Below are positions 12,770 through 25,700 of a DNA stretch of 64,000 nt, piece after piece. The translations under genes were made by a program, and so were the position numbers. How positions within the stretch are numbered: position 1 is the stretch's first letter; each line of letters opens with the position of its first letter. Where the stretch lies: contig OY292277.1 in NCBI GenBank assembly GCA_958496175.1, positions 6,448,001 through 6,512,000 of the forward strand, given 5' to 3'. Source of the stretch: Sisyra terminalis (lineage: Eukaryota; Arthropoda; Insecta; Neuroptera; Sisyridae). The notes under the pieces were generated by a model that saw only the letters and a program-made list of their open reading frames with translations, had not been told where the DNA came from and did not search any database.

Positions 12770-15700
12770 GATAAGCTGTTGAATAAAATTGAAGAAAATG
12801 AGCCAGAGTTGGCGACGACGCAAGAGGAAGAGGTGAGCTTTACGAATGGAACTTTGAGTTGGAATTATTATTTTTTAATTATTTATTTTTTTCGGGATGC
12901 AGTGCGTGATTTGCATCAATGCAAAGGCGACAATGCAAACGGCGCCATGTGGCCATCAAGTTGTATGTCGCCGGTGTTTTGTAAAGACGATCCAAATGGC
13001 GGTGTCCCAGCGGTTATTGCCGTTGCGGTGTGTCGTTTGCCGGACCAAAATTCTGCGTTTGAAACCCACAGGAATGGAATCCTCCAACGGAGTACTTCTC
13101 CACCAATCGTTAAGCTCATCCGGAGGACTTCCAGCGTCGGCGAGCGCTTACAGCGTCACAACGGCCCATTCGTCTTCCACATCTTCCATGCCCAACAGTG
13201 AAAGTCTTTATTCGGTAAATTAAATCAAAATATTGGCGAAGGAAATGTCTGATTTTTTTTCTTGGGGGTTGTAGGTAAGTAGCGGAACGAGTAGTATTTC
13301 GGGAACGTCATCTTTATCGGCGGGTTCTAATGGCGGCCACTGTGGAAAATCAAACCTTAAATGCTGCTCAACTGGAGCTTGTTTTGGTGGAGCTTATCCT
13401 CGACAACCTACGGGCGCTTTGAGACGCTCCCAGCAGCATGCAATGAAAGTAAGGATCAATCTAGGACTAATATATAAAATTCTTACGTCTGTCTGTACAT
13501 TTTGATTTTGAACCCAATTTTAGAGTAAATATTTGTTTCAAGAGGCCCTTTTTCCAAATTTAAAATTTTTAAAACTTTTGTCTGTCTGTCTATCTGTTTG
13601 TCCTGATTTAACTAAAGATCGAAACGACCGAATTTGATGAACTTTGGTATTGAGATACAACACAATTTCCAACTCACATTAAGCTACTTATCATCCCTTA
13701 AAAATAATAAAAAAAGGTTTTCCCTAGGGGTGAAACAAAAAATTTTTACTTTAGACAGGCGAGTTATATATCATTGGAAAGGTAATTTAAAGATAGAAAA
13801 TAATCTGTACAATTATTTTTAGTTGAACTGATAAAAAGCACAGTAAATTCAATTTAAAGTCTAAAAAATTGTCTCTGAAATATAAACGTTTATATATATA
13901 AAACACATAGTTGATGTTAATAGCGTATAATATATAAAATTCTTAAGTCTGTCTTTATATTTCGATTTTGAACCGAATTTTAGGGTAAATATTTGTTTCA
14001 AAAGGCCCTTATTCCAAATTTAACATTTTTAAAATTTTTGTCTGTCTGTGTGTTCCGATTTAACTAAAGAACGGAATAACCGAATTTAATGAAATTTGGT
14101 ATTAAGATACATCATAATTTTCCACAAACTATAGGTTACTTATCATTCCAAAACAATAATAAGGGAAGGCATTCCCTAGGGATGAAAACAGAAATTTTTA
14201 CACTAGACAGATGAGTTATATGTCATTGGAAAGGTAATTTAAAGTAAGAAAATAATCTGTAAAAATATTTTTAGTTGAACTAATAAAAAGCACAGCAAAT
14301 TCAATTTAAATTAAAAAAAATTGCCTCTTTCAAATATAAATCTTTATATATATAAAACACATAGTTGATGTAAATAGCGTATAATATATAAAGTTCTTAC
14401 GTCTGTCTATATATTTCGATTTTGAACCCAATTTTAGGGTAAATGTTTTTTTCGAGAGGCCCTTATTCCAAATTTAACATTTTTAAAATTTTTGTCTGTC
14501 TGTGTGTCCCAATTTAACTGTCGAACGGAACACCCGAATTTAATGAAATTTGGCATTATGGTACAACACAATTTTCCACAGACTATAGGTTACTTATCAT
14601 TCCAAAAAAATAATATGGGAAGGCATTCCCTAGGGATGAAAACAGAAATTTTTACACTAGACAGATGAGTTGTATGTCATTGGAAAGGTAATTTAAAGTT
14701 AGAAAATAATCTGTAAAAATATTTTTAGTTGAACTGATAAAAAGCACAGTAAATTCAATTTAAAGTTTAAAAAATTGCCTTTTTGAAATATAAATCTTTG
14801 TATATATAAAACAAATAGTTGATGTTAATAGCGTAATGGCTTACGTATCTGACATTTTAATCCTCCTAATTATAGAGACGTGGGTTCGAATCTTATAGTA
14901 AACTTTTTTTTTACAAAATTGTTGTAAATAGACCCTTAAAATTGCTCAATGTTGAAATATTAACAGAAAAAAGTAAAAGTAGTAGTAGTAATAATAATAA
15001 AAGTAATAAAATTTAAAGTAAATACGTTTGTAAAACCGTGCATAGTTAAAATCCTGTATTTATATATCCTCTCTGACTGATGAAATTTTAATATTCGTTG
15101 TATTTCTTATAAGAAGTAGATTTTATTATTACGTTACTGGAAAAACATTGAGCATAATTGTTATTTTTCGAATCAAGACTTATCACTTAAACAAAAAAAA
15201 TATCGTTGGATTCAACTAGCCAATAATGAACTCTCTTAATCTTTAAGAGGATATCCTGATATTTAATTTTACGTTTTCTTTTAGTTAAGACTTCAAGACT
15301 ATTGGCACGGTGAGGCTGGAGCACCCGGACGTCTTCCTCCCATCAGAGAACTACCGTCTCTACCCTCACAACCCTCAACTAGAATTCGGTAACTATCCCT
15401 TAAACTATCCAATTATAAACTAGCGCCAAAACCAATTTAACTAGAACCCAAACGGTTCAATTTAATTTGGTTTTACCAAAAAAAAAAAAAAATTAATAAC
15501 AAATTGTAGCGCAAGCTTTTTCTCTACTAAAAGTCTATTCTAAACTTCAACTACTTTGTAAAAAAGATGAAAAAGATTTTCTCTTGATCAAAAGAAAAAC
15601 TTTAGAGTAATGCTTAATTTATTCAATTCCTTTTTCTCTTTTTTCATACTCTTATATTTAAAAAAAAAAGAAGGTTTAATTTCATTTTAGTCATTTATTA

Positions 15701-16933
15701 ATTTCGCTATAGCCTTAATGAAACATCTGCTGGTCTGGCGCCAAAGTTTGAATTAGTAAGTAATCGAGTATGCTTTGAACCATCCACCCAAGTCTTTGGC
15801 TTTTCTTTTCTGTACGTTGCTTTTCCCAAAAAATCAATCAATCCAAACAAATAACATCAATATACTAATCAATTGAATACTCTTTGGAAATCACTAATTT
15901 ATAAATATTTTTAATCAATCAACACTTTGCACTTTTAGCAAGTAATTTGTATTTTCTTTTTTTTTTCGTTTTCACTAATGCATACTCTTTATTGTGTTTG
16001 TTTTTTCTTTTATATCGATTGTTATTGGCGCAATATTTGACAATTGAAAAGAAAAAATTGAACGTATATACTTACACAATTTGTTTTTGTCACAAGCTTT
16101 TATTTCGCGTTGCTTTATAAAAAAAAACAAAGGAACAAAAAAAAAACAAAAGAGAGATGATTTTGTGTTTGTTTTGGTGATGAAAAGGTTTTGCTTTGAA
16201 AAAAAAACAACTTTGGCTTGTGTACAGTGGGTTGCCTATGTTTAGAAATATAATAAACGTAGGTGACATGCGCGTGTTAGAGAGAGAGAGAGAATGAATG
16301 AATGTGATCTATGTATTTTGTATCTAATTTTTGATACTTGTCCGTAGTTGTGCACAAAAAATAGTAACGCAACTCGAAACAACTGCACCATCGCCGCACC
16401 ACAATTCCCAAGAGAAAAAAGACAAAAAACCTGTGACGTCACACACGAAACCCTCATCCATTATCAAAAGTCTATCAGACCTCGCTCCTGGTACGTCCAA
16501 AGAGGTACCGTACAAGCCCTTAGTGCAAGCCAAAGCCGACGCGGCGCTAGCGTCGCCTGGAGCGCCGACGTCGAAGCGTCCCGGTCGGCCCAGCAACGCC
16601 GTGACGCCCCCCACCCCGTCTCCCTCGTCTTCTAACTGTGGCGGCGGCAGCACATCCGGTGGCAGCGGCAGCGGTGGTCTAAGTCTGGCCCTCGGACTCG
16701 GGCCCAAGCTCAAAAAGCGCAGCAGCAGCCACGAAAACAAGGACAACAAAAAGAACGAATTGGCCGAGAAAAAGCGCGAGGAAAAGGCCAAACAAAAGGC
16801 CGAAAAGGAGGCAAAACGCGAGGCCAAAAAGGAAGCGAAAAAGGAGGAGGAACAAGCGAAAAAAGAGGCCAAAGAAGAGAAGAAGAAAGCGAAGAAAGAG
16901 GCAAAAGCGGCGGCTGCCGCCCTAAAAACATAA
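12770..16933 (+). CDS. RING-finger protein with basic C-terminus (5' incomplete)
   Basis: Exons read: 12770-12832, 12903-13214, 13275-13448, 15285-15388, 15713-15811 (possibly a cassette) and 16348-16933 (TAA). All junctions are GT-AG and phase-consistent. The second exon holds a C3HC4 RING: CVIC, then C-G-H with CxxC, then a final CVVC about 20 residues on. This makes it a likely RING-type E3 ubiquitin ligase that recruits an E2. Before the RING is an acidic stretch (EENEPELATTQEEE). After it come Ser/Thr- and Gly/Ser-rich linkers, a Pro/Ser-rich region and a final stretch of about 65 residues dominated by Lys, Glu and Ala, predicted to be a charged helix. The upstream start is not found: exon 1 begins at an acceptor in phase 0. 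The 15713-15811 exon enters and leaves in phase 2, so skipping it keeps the frame. The intron at 13449-15284 holds a Helitron-like array. I do not recognise the orthologue with certainty. Confidence 0.8.
13462..14920 (+). repeat. Tandem array of Helitron-like (DINE-type) units
   Basis: Three head-to-tail units of about 455-460 bases start near 13468, 13927 and 14381. Each opens with ACTAATATATAAAATTCT or a variant and contains GTCTGTCTG-type microsatellite. The last unit continues into a tail with a pol III-like A box (TAGCGTAATGG, 14829) and B box (GGTTCGAATCT, 14883). The same unit and tail occur once in the element at 22717-23907, which has a Helitron-like 3' end. The array lies inside a RING-gene intron. 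No 3' end is visible here. Confidence 0.75.
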
Positions 16934-16951
16934 CCGATTTATACCTAAATT

Positions 16952-16957
16952 AATAAA
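16952..16957 (+). terminator. Poly(A) signal of the RING gene
   Basis: AATAAA lies 18 bases after the stop codon of the RING-finger gene. A palindromic MITE begins about 10 bases further on. Confidence 0.5.
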
Positions 16958-16965
16958 TATACACA

Positions 16966-17786
16966 TTAGACTGATTCAAAAAAAAATTATGATTTTTTTC
17001 TTCACTAAAATTGAACGATCTACAAAAAAGGTCTCTTACAAGTTTTTGATATATTTATTCCTTCAAAAGTTATTCGAGGTCAAAGTTGAACTAAAGAGAA
17101 ATTTTAATATTTTTTTCAATTTTTTGATGCAACCATCAATTTTATGAGAAAATTTTATAGGAAATTTTTTGTAGAGCACTTTTTTTTTCTATAAGTTATC
17201 TCTATAAAAGTTTTTGATATTTTTCACAGGTCCAAAGTTATTTACTTAAAATAAAAAAAATATTTTTTATGTTAAAAATATAATAATACAGGAAATTTTA
17301 AGTTTAATGCAAATAGCTTAGGACCTGTAAAAATATCAAAAGCTTTTATAGAGATAAGTTATAGTATAAAAAGTGCTCTACAAAAAATGTCCCATAAAAT
17401 TTTCTCATAAAATTGATGGTTGCGTCAAAAAAATGAAAAAATATTAAAAATTTTCTTTAGTTCAACTTTGACCTCGAATAACTTTTGAAGGAATAAATAT
17501 ATCAAAAACTTGTACGAGACCTTTTTTGTAGATCGTTCAATTTTCTACAAGAATATACCTCGGTCATTCCGAAATATTGTCACCAACGTGGGCTATAAAA
17601 TTCCAAAGTGCAAGAGAATATTGTTTCCATGTTATTTCAATGAAAAATCGAAATTTGCGAAGCGGCACCTCTTAATATTAATATTAAGAGCTTAAACTTT
17701 CACAGGATTTTTTTTTGTCATTTCCAACAATATTTTCGATATAATTAAGAGAAAAAAAAATCATCAATTTTTTTGAATCAGTCTAA
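16966..17786. mobile_element. Palindromic TA-type MITE (TTAGACTGATTCA ends)
   Basis: The ends TTAGACTGATTCA and TGAATCAGTCTAA are perfect inverted repeats. Almost the whole 821 bases folds back on itself, with arms of about 400 bases and the centre near 17290. It contains the two modules shared by the palindromic families: TTTTTTGTAGAGCA near 17165 (inverted near 17378) and the CTTAATATTAATATTAAG block near 17670. A related copy ends at 63962. The TSD is probably TA or TTA, hidden by the palindromic ends. Confidence 0.75.
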
Positions 17787-18402
17787 TACACATACATATA
17801 AATAATAAACAAAAATATTATTATTCATTATGTTTAGCGCCTAAAATCTAGAGATTTATTTTCTTATAGAAAATGTTAAAAATTGTCAAAATAATTTTTG
17901 TATAAATCAACCCAAAAAAGAAATGAATATTTTTTAGTGTGGACAAAGAAATGGCCCGAAAAAATTTCCTTTGGTTCAAAAAAATATCTAGAACTGTTTC
18001 TATAATTCAAATTACAGTTGATTCCGTGATAATATTGAGAGAAAAAAAATGTCAATTTTCTTCGTTTTCCGCAATTTCTTCCATGTGTACTTATATGTTT
18101 TTCACGAAGACTTCATTGTTGAAACTTTTGCTTTTGCCAATGGCGAGGACAATTTTATAGATTAAATTGTCGGTTGTCTTGGTGAAATGCTGCTTGAGCT
18201 TTGCGCTAAGCTATAACATTAGAGCTTTCGATTTTCTGCCTATAACGTGGCTATTATAGGGAGGTAAATAGAAGTTTTTTTCACAGTAGGTTTTTCTGAG
18301 TTTAAATTGAATTTGGCGCTTTTATTATTAATAATTTTTGTAGGGAAATAAAACTCCTTTTTGACGGACTTTCCTCTGTTAAGTTTAAAACTAAAATTAT
18401 TG
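17787..18402. other. AT-rich intergenic DNA
   Basis: No gene was recognised. The plus-strand frame at 17939-18160 shows no motif. Confidence 0.4.
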
Positions 18403-18561
18403 TGTATACAATATATAAAATATATTGCAGTCCAATTTATGTAGTATAATTTAACATAATAATATGTTAAATTATACTACATAAATTGGACTGCAATATA
18501 TTTTATATATTGTATACACAGTATAACTGTTCAAAATCAGCGAAAAAATCTTATTTGGATT
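18403..18561. mobile_element. Penelope-like hairpin element (E1)
   Basis: Near-perfect arms of about 60 bases (GTATACAATATATAAAATAT outward) are followed by the tail CAGTATAACTGTTCAAAATC and so on. The element is flanked by a 10-base direct repeat, AAAATTATTG, at 18393-18402 and 18562-18571. The same ends and tail define elements at 35454-36157 and 45207-45604. This copy lacks the hammerhead-like segment. Confidence 0.65.
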
Positions 18562-18571
18562 AAAATTATTG

Positions 18572-19780
18572 GTTCAAGCTTTTTTGCGCAATATTTTCCT
18601 TCAAGGTAATTGCTTTGTTTATCTTTCATTCCCATTGTTTATAAAAGATTTATTTGTTATAAAGATTTGATTAGTTTTTTTATTTATTTGTATTTTCAAC
18701 AATGAAGCCATCCGAAAACCATAAATACACTTTTAATTGATAAAAACAGCCGAAACATCGTGAATTTTCTCTAGCGTAAATTTTTCAAATTTTCAATCGT
18801 TCATATTATATTTACTATACTTCTCTGGTACCTAAAATAAATAAACTAATATAGACAAAAAAAAATGTTTAATACAATCAATCGAAACTTAGAAAATTTT
18901 TACAAAAAAAAAAATCAATAATAAAATCTTTCTCTTAATCTAAAACCATTCAGCTTGATTCTCTAGATCTTTACAAAAAAAAAATACTTTTTCAAAAATT
19001 TCTCAAAACTTTTAAATATTAACATACTGGCAATAATCTTCAAAACAAAAAAAAAACGGGACTTCCTATATTACAAGTCCCACCTCTATCATACAAATAA
19101 GAACTAATAACTCAACTGGCAAAAGAATATCATGATGAAAAATTAACGCCCAATTGCTCTATTGGTTAACAAACAAAGAATGTCAATTTTCCCTCATTGA
19201 ATTTTCTCGTCAAATGTGATATTTTTTATAGACTTGTCCCCCGAAAATGGTTTGTAAATATACGCCAAGAAATTACCAAAAATAAACTCTTGAAAATTGA
19301 ATCTAATGCCAATTAATTGCTAATGTATACCAAACAAAGAAAAACCAAAAAAGCAACTGAAAATCATTGAATCATATCATTTGTTAATCCAAGAGAATTT
19401 GGCGGAAATTTTCCCGAAAACGATTAGTTCTCGTATGAAGAGAAAAGATTGTGTAGATAAAATTAGATTTTTAAAATTAAAGAAACCCAAAAAAAAATAA
19501 TATTTATTAATTAATAACAATAATATTTTGGTAGCAAATGTTATATTTAATAAAATGAAAAAAATTTGAAAAGAATTTAAAAAAAAAATTAAGTATTTTA
19601 AATTGAAATATTTAAAATCTCCCGTAGATGAAGAGAAACAAATTGTTATTCGTTATTATATAAATTTGTATAAAAAAAAAATGATGAATATTAAGAAAAT
19701 AGATAAGAATTATTTACTAGAGAACTATAAAAGAAAATAAAAATCAAAATAAAAAAGCACATTTTTTTTTCTTTATTTTT
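18572..19780. other. Intergenic DNA between RING and lysozyme genes
   Basis: AT-rich DNA with many A-runs and no exon-like segment. The RING gene (+) and lysozyme A (-) converge on this stretch. An AATAAA on the minus strand lies at 19772-19777, just past the stop codon of lysozyme A. Confidence 0.5.
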
Positions 19781-22700
19781 TTAAAATCCTCGACATTCTC
19801 TGAAGCGGTCGAGAAATTCCCGACCACCTTGTTCGCGGTTTAACGGCTTATCACAAGAATATCCTCCATTAAAGTGGATCATTATGTAGTCCATACAATC
19901 GGTTACCCCGTTTCGGTCGCAATCACGACCAAATTTGCGAAAATAGGCTTTGGTGATGTTTTGGGCACACTGATACGAATTGGCGCAGTCCTCATATGCT
20001 GAAACATATCTTTAACTTTTAGCCACGATAAATCAAAAAATACTGCCAAAATTAAAAAATTGTTCAAACAAAAGTTGTAGTCTATAAAATTTACTAAAAC
20101 TTTTGTCTAAAAAGTTTTTTTGTAAAACTCAAAATTAAGGCATTATTTAAGAAAAATGAAATGGTAGAATTTTTTATTGGTTACACAAATGATAAATTGT
20201 CATGAGAGCTTTTACTCATTACTTGTTTATTAATAACAATATTCTTATATTTTTGATTTAAATTATTATTTTACATCTTATAAAAGATTTTAGGTAAAAA
20301 AATTTACTTCTGCAACTCTTCAAAAATTTGCTATGACTAAAAGCTCACTTCAAAGTCTAATTCCAGTCAACTACGTTGTTCCTTGTTTCTTCACTTTAGT
20401 AAAGCATAACTCAAAAACTAAGATTTGTACAAAAAAAAGTTTCTGCACAAAATTTGTAGGAAATTTTATTAAGTTTAAGAAGTGTTAAGATAAAAATTTT
20501 CTCAGCTGTTTTTTTTAACGAAATATCAACGAAATACTATAAACATTACAATTTTTGCCGTCTAAAGGAAGGTAAGGATCACGAGAGCTTTCGTTGAAAT
20601 GAATCACAAATGAAATTATTTTTTAACTTTTTCTTACAAAAAAAGTTAAATATACTTCTTCCTTATAATGAAACAGAAATTCAAAAAAAATACTCAAAAT
20701 TTTATGGAACTTATCATAAAAATTGAAAATTGTTAGCACCGATTCCATTCATTACGAACTTCTATATTTCATTTTCTAACGATAAAAATTTGGTAAAGTA
20801 AATTAACAGTTTTCTTTAAATTAGTAGATCATTATAAATAGATTTTCTTTAAATTGCATTTGGGAAAAACTATATAAAGTAATGGTTTAAATAGATTTTA
20901 AAAGTTATAGTTTCATTTTATAAAAGTTAACCTTTGACAGAATCAAAAACAATTAGGTTTCTGCATAAGTTTTAGATTATTTCTTTATACACATAATACC
21001 CATTAATTTATGAGAATAAAATCAAGATTTTTCCATATTTTCTATATGGGGCATTCTATGAGAAATAGGAAAATAACTTTGAATTGATAATTCCTCTTTT
21101 TATTTTAAATGTAGCTCGTACTTATAATAAAAACTATACATTTTACTAATATCAAAAGATTTTTTTCTAAAACGATAAAAAATCGATTTTTTGGTTTGGC
21201 TAACATTCGAGTACAAGTTAGTACATGTATCTATGGCAAATGTTCCTGTTAGCAATATTGGTTTTAACCATCTAATTAATTTCAGCAAGTTTATCATTAT
21301 ATTCAGAAGACCAATAACATTATAAACAAATGGACTACGATTTGTTTAATCGAAAAGATACGTTAGTTTTTGTATATTTCGTGTTTGAATATAAGATAAT
21401 TACATGTCCCACCAGTCACACAAAAAGATACAAAAGTTGTTTTTTTCAACCTCAAATCGTCCTAATTCATTTTTTTTTTCTTGGTAAAAGTAAAAATAAA
21501 CATGTCTTAAATAGTTTTAACTTCTTATCATTGTTAAAAATTCTATATTATAGTCTCTAAGGTCTTTTAGAATATGTACCACCAGTCACATGTGACTAGT
21601 AGGACTATAGACTATTCCCGGTACTGCTAGTGATATTTCAAACGAAAAATGTATAATTGGTGAATGTTCAAAATGCTACAAAATTTTAGATATTCTTCCC
21701 CTAATGTTAGATGCAACAATGAAAGTAACATGGAACCAGTAGAAATCTATTGAAAAAAGGTTTCAAATTGTAACTATTACTGGAACATTAAAAGATCTTC
21801 TAGACGAGCTCAATAGTAAGACACTCAAGTTTAAATATCATACATTTTCAAGAAATGAACAATCGAAATACTTTGAGACAAAAATCAAAGAAAGTTCAGA
21901 GACCGAAGTAGTATTACAAATAGATTTCGCAGAAAATTTCACTATTTTGAACCATGATGAAATTCAATCCGTGCACTGGAACCATGGTCAAGTAACTTTG
22001 TTTACGGGATATTCATGGGTTAATCGAGGCCAAAAAAATATTCATACGTCATAGTAAACGACAAATTATCCCATAATAAACTTTCGGTATGATTGTTTAT
22101 AAAAACGATTATAGATGATTTAAAATCTCGAAATAAGGACCTCAAAAAAGTGACCATTTGCTCTGATGGATGTGCAGCTCAGTTTAAAAATCGATTTTCA
22201 CTATCGATACTGGTACTGTCGATACTATCGATATTTCCAAACTGGAGTGGGGTGTTGAAATAAATCGAAGTTTTTTTGCTTCTGGTCATGGTACAGGAGC
22301 AGTTGATGGTATCGGAGCAATAGCAAAACGAACTCTTTGGTCTGCTATTATGACAAGAAAAGCAGAAATTAAAAATAGTAAAGACTGCCACGACTATTTA
22401 GTGTTAGAAGGTATCAATGGGTTCCATTTTTTCTTTGTTGGACCAGATGATATTTAAGAAAATCATTCACATCTTAACAAACAGTGGCAAAACATTAAAA
22501 AAATTCCATGCATTAGAAAACAGCATTATTTTAAAGCTGATGACAATAAAAGCATTAGTTATTATTTGACGGCAACATCATCAGACTCCAATAATGTAAG
22601 ACACTGAACCTTTATTCTTCAAGGATAATGATTGAATAAAAATTAATTTAATGTTTATTCGGAAATTGTAGAAAAAAATTAAGTCTTAACGATATTCTTG

Positions 22701-25700
22701 TGTTACCGAAAATATATCTATACTAATATATAAAATTCTTACGTCTGTCTGTACATTTCGATTTTGAACCCAATTTTAGGGTAAATATTTGTTTCAAGAG
22801 GCCCTTATTCCAAATTTAACATTTTCAAAAATTTTTGTCTGTCTGTATGTCTGTCTGTCTGTGTGTCCTGATTTAACTAAAGAACGGAACAACCGAATTT
22901 TATGAAATTTGGTACTAAGATACAAAAAAAATTTCCACAGACTATGGGCTACTTATCATTCCAAAAAAATAATAAGGGAAGGTATTCCCTAAGGATGAAA
23001 ACAGAAATTTTTACACTAGAAAGGTCAGTTATATATCATTGGAAAGGTAATTTAAAGTAAAAAAATAATCTGTAAAAATATTTTTAGTTGAACTGATAAA
23101 AAGCACAGTATATTCAATTTAAATTTTAAAAAATTGCCTCTTTGAAATATAAACATTTATATATATAAAACACATGGTTGGTGGAAATAGCGTAATGGCT
23201 TACGAATCTAACATTCTGATGCTCCTAATTATAAAGACGTGGGTTCGAATCTTACAGTAAACTTTTTTTTTTATTTTATAAATACATTAATGAGCGAATA
23301 TCAAATAGCGAGAAATTCGGCGAACTGAAAGAAAATGGTTTATTATATAGTTGAAATTCAGATATTTTAATAATAAGTGCATAGATACACAATGGTTATA
23401 CTTGATTATGAAGGAACTGGGTTTCGTGCATTTGAACAAATTTTAATTTCGCCGTAGTTTTGTACATTTCAGTAGTGTAAAAGTTGAGACAACGAAATGG
23501 CATTTCTACTAATATTCTAAATATCTAGGCGAGTGTTTTGATAACTTTTGACTGTTTTAAGTCATAATTATGACTGACTTTATTGAAATTAACGATAATT
23601 TTTATTCATGAATAGATGTTGATTGATTTACGAATTAATACGCAATAGAACACACTCTTTTTAGATATTTATAAATATTTTTTTGAAAATTAATTGATCA
23701 TTATATACAACTATTTTATTCTAAGTAACAGTTTATTAAATGTGTCTTTTTAAAGTTAACAAAATAATGTTTTTAAGTGTGATTATGTTTTTCGTAAAAG
23801 AAATAAGAAAAATAATAATTTTCATATGTCACTACAAATAGCAAATTTTTAAAAAAAAATATAATCTATACCAACGTTACGCAGACGAAGTCGCGGGGAT
23901 CAGCTAGTAAATGTATAAAAATAAATAAAATTGTACCTTAAATCAAAAACCTCAAAAACCTCCACCAATACGTTGCCGAATTAACAATACAAAGATAGAA
24001 AAAATATAAAAGTGTCATTAACGAAAAAATTTGTTTACACATTTTGTACTTGTCCCACCAGTCACAATAGTTTTTTTTTAATTTCTTCTATGTAAGTAAT
24101 TAGTCTAATACTTGATGAAAATGAAATAATGTGAGATAAATATAGTAGAAAGAAGAAAATCTCCATTGAAAATTTAGTAGTCGAACTGAAATTTGTTTTT
24201 AAGTGCACCATGGTAAGAGAGAAGGATTTTTTGGTGTCCCACTAGTCACACTAATTCAAGTGACAATTACAAGAAACTAAGAAAAAAAAAAGATTTTTTT
24301 TAAATGATGTTAATTGGTTATTTTTCTATAATATGAGATGCATTTTATGATTATACTAGTGTCAATCATCTAATTATAGCTCATAATTAGTCGAAATTCA
24401 AAGTCAAATGTCCCCCCAGTCACCATGGAATGCCCCATATCTATAATTGTTAGATTGATACAATAATCGAGGGTTTTATCTATTTTCCGGAAACTCAAAA
24501 AAAAAGCGACAGACAAAACTTTGATATCTCGAAATCCATTAAATTTTCAAAATGTTTTTCATTTAGTTTCCAAATTAATTATCATAACTTAACTGTTTTG
24601 GGTCAAACGAATTATCCATTAGAAAAAGTAAAACAAGGAATTGTTTTATTCGAAAACATGTTTTGTATTATTTGGCGGTTTTAACAAAAGGAATAGTCCT
24701 AGGGTAATCCAGAGTGCAGGAACCAGGAAAAGGTAAGTACAATAGACAATTGTAGGAATAGATAAAGGGAGAATTTGTCCGTTTGATCTATTATAATTAT
24801 TCAATGTGAGAAGGAAATAAATATTTTGAAATATTCTCAAAAATATTTTCCACATTTAACAAAGAATTTAATATTAAACATTGACTTTGAAGAAAATGGA
24901 AAGTTGTTTTAATTTTTACAATAATTTGTCAAATTTATTTAATTGATGAAAAAAAGACTAAAGGCATTGAAAGCAGACATAAAGAAAATTAAATTTTCAT
25001 TCAAATTTCAATAGTAAAGAATCGAAGCTTTTGGATAATTTCCAGCATTTAACATTAATCATTTTTTTATAAAAATTTAGGAACAGAAATTCGGGGTTTT
25101 TGAAGAATTGCCATCTATTTTTCCCCAACTACAGTAAACAAGTACAATAGGGTGATTTTTTTTTGGGACTATTTTTTTTTTGCTCCCATGCCGAAATTTT
25201 GTTGGAAATACTTCAAAAAAAATTCCCTGAAAATTTGAGCTCTTAATATTAATATTAAGTACTTGAATATTTTCCATTTAAAATACACGTAAACTTTGAT
25301 TTTTTTTAAATTTTTATAGTTCAGCAGCATTTTATGGAATCGCCTCGCTCAAAGTCGCGATTTTTTTACAATTGTATGCTCTACAAAAGTGCCTTTTGCG
25401 GCAAAATCGTAATTTACACGGGCGAGGTAGTACGGGTCACTAAACCTAGATTTTTCATTGATTTCTCGTTTTTCTCTCAGTAACTCATGAATTACAAGAC
25501 CTACAGAAAAAATGTAAATGTTAAATTATAGGAAATTTAATTTCCTACAAAAAAGGTCCAGTAAACCAAATTGCTAAGATCGATATTTCTCGTGATATTG
25601 ATCCTTGAATTTCTCTTACTATAAAATTTTTACGGATTATTGAGTAAAATTTAAGAAAATATTGATTTTTTATTCCTTATTAAAAATTATTAAAAATAGG

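Larger units (their letters stand above)
21044..24440 (+). mobile_element. 3.4-kb DNA transposon with decayed transposase-like gene
   Basis: The terminal inverted repeats are ATATGGGGCATTC at 21044-21056 and GAATGCCCCATAT at 24428-24440. If the repeat proper is GGGGCATTC, the flanks share ATAT as a possible TSD. Five same-orientation copies of TGTCCCACCAGTCACA or close variants lie inside at about 21405, 21575, 24051, 24234 and 24409. They look like subterminal transposase-binding repeats. A decayed gene occupies 21785-22610. A Helitron-like element is inserted at 22717-23907. The whole unit sits in intron 2 of lysozyme A. I could not assign it to a superfamily. Confidence 0.65.

Noticed and set aside
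14829..14893. tRNA gene suggested by A and B boxes
   Set aside because: No acceptor stem or cloverleaf can be drawn and the segment belongs to a repeated Helitron-like element.
16324..16872. 182-codon minus-strand frame opposite the last RING exon
   Set aside because: It is the antisense of the Lys/Ala-rich coding exon; its Ser/Phe/Leu-rich sequence is what that codon bias produces in reverse.
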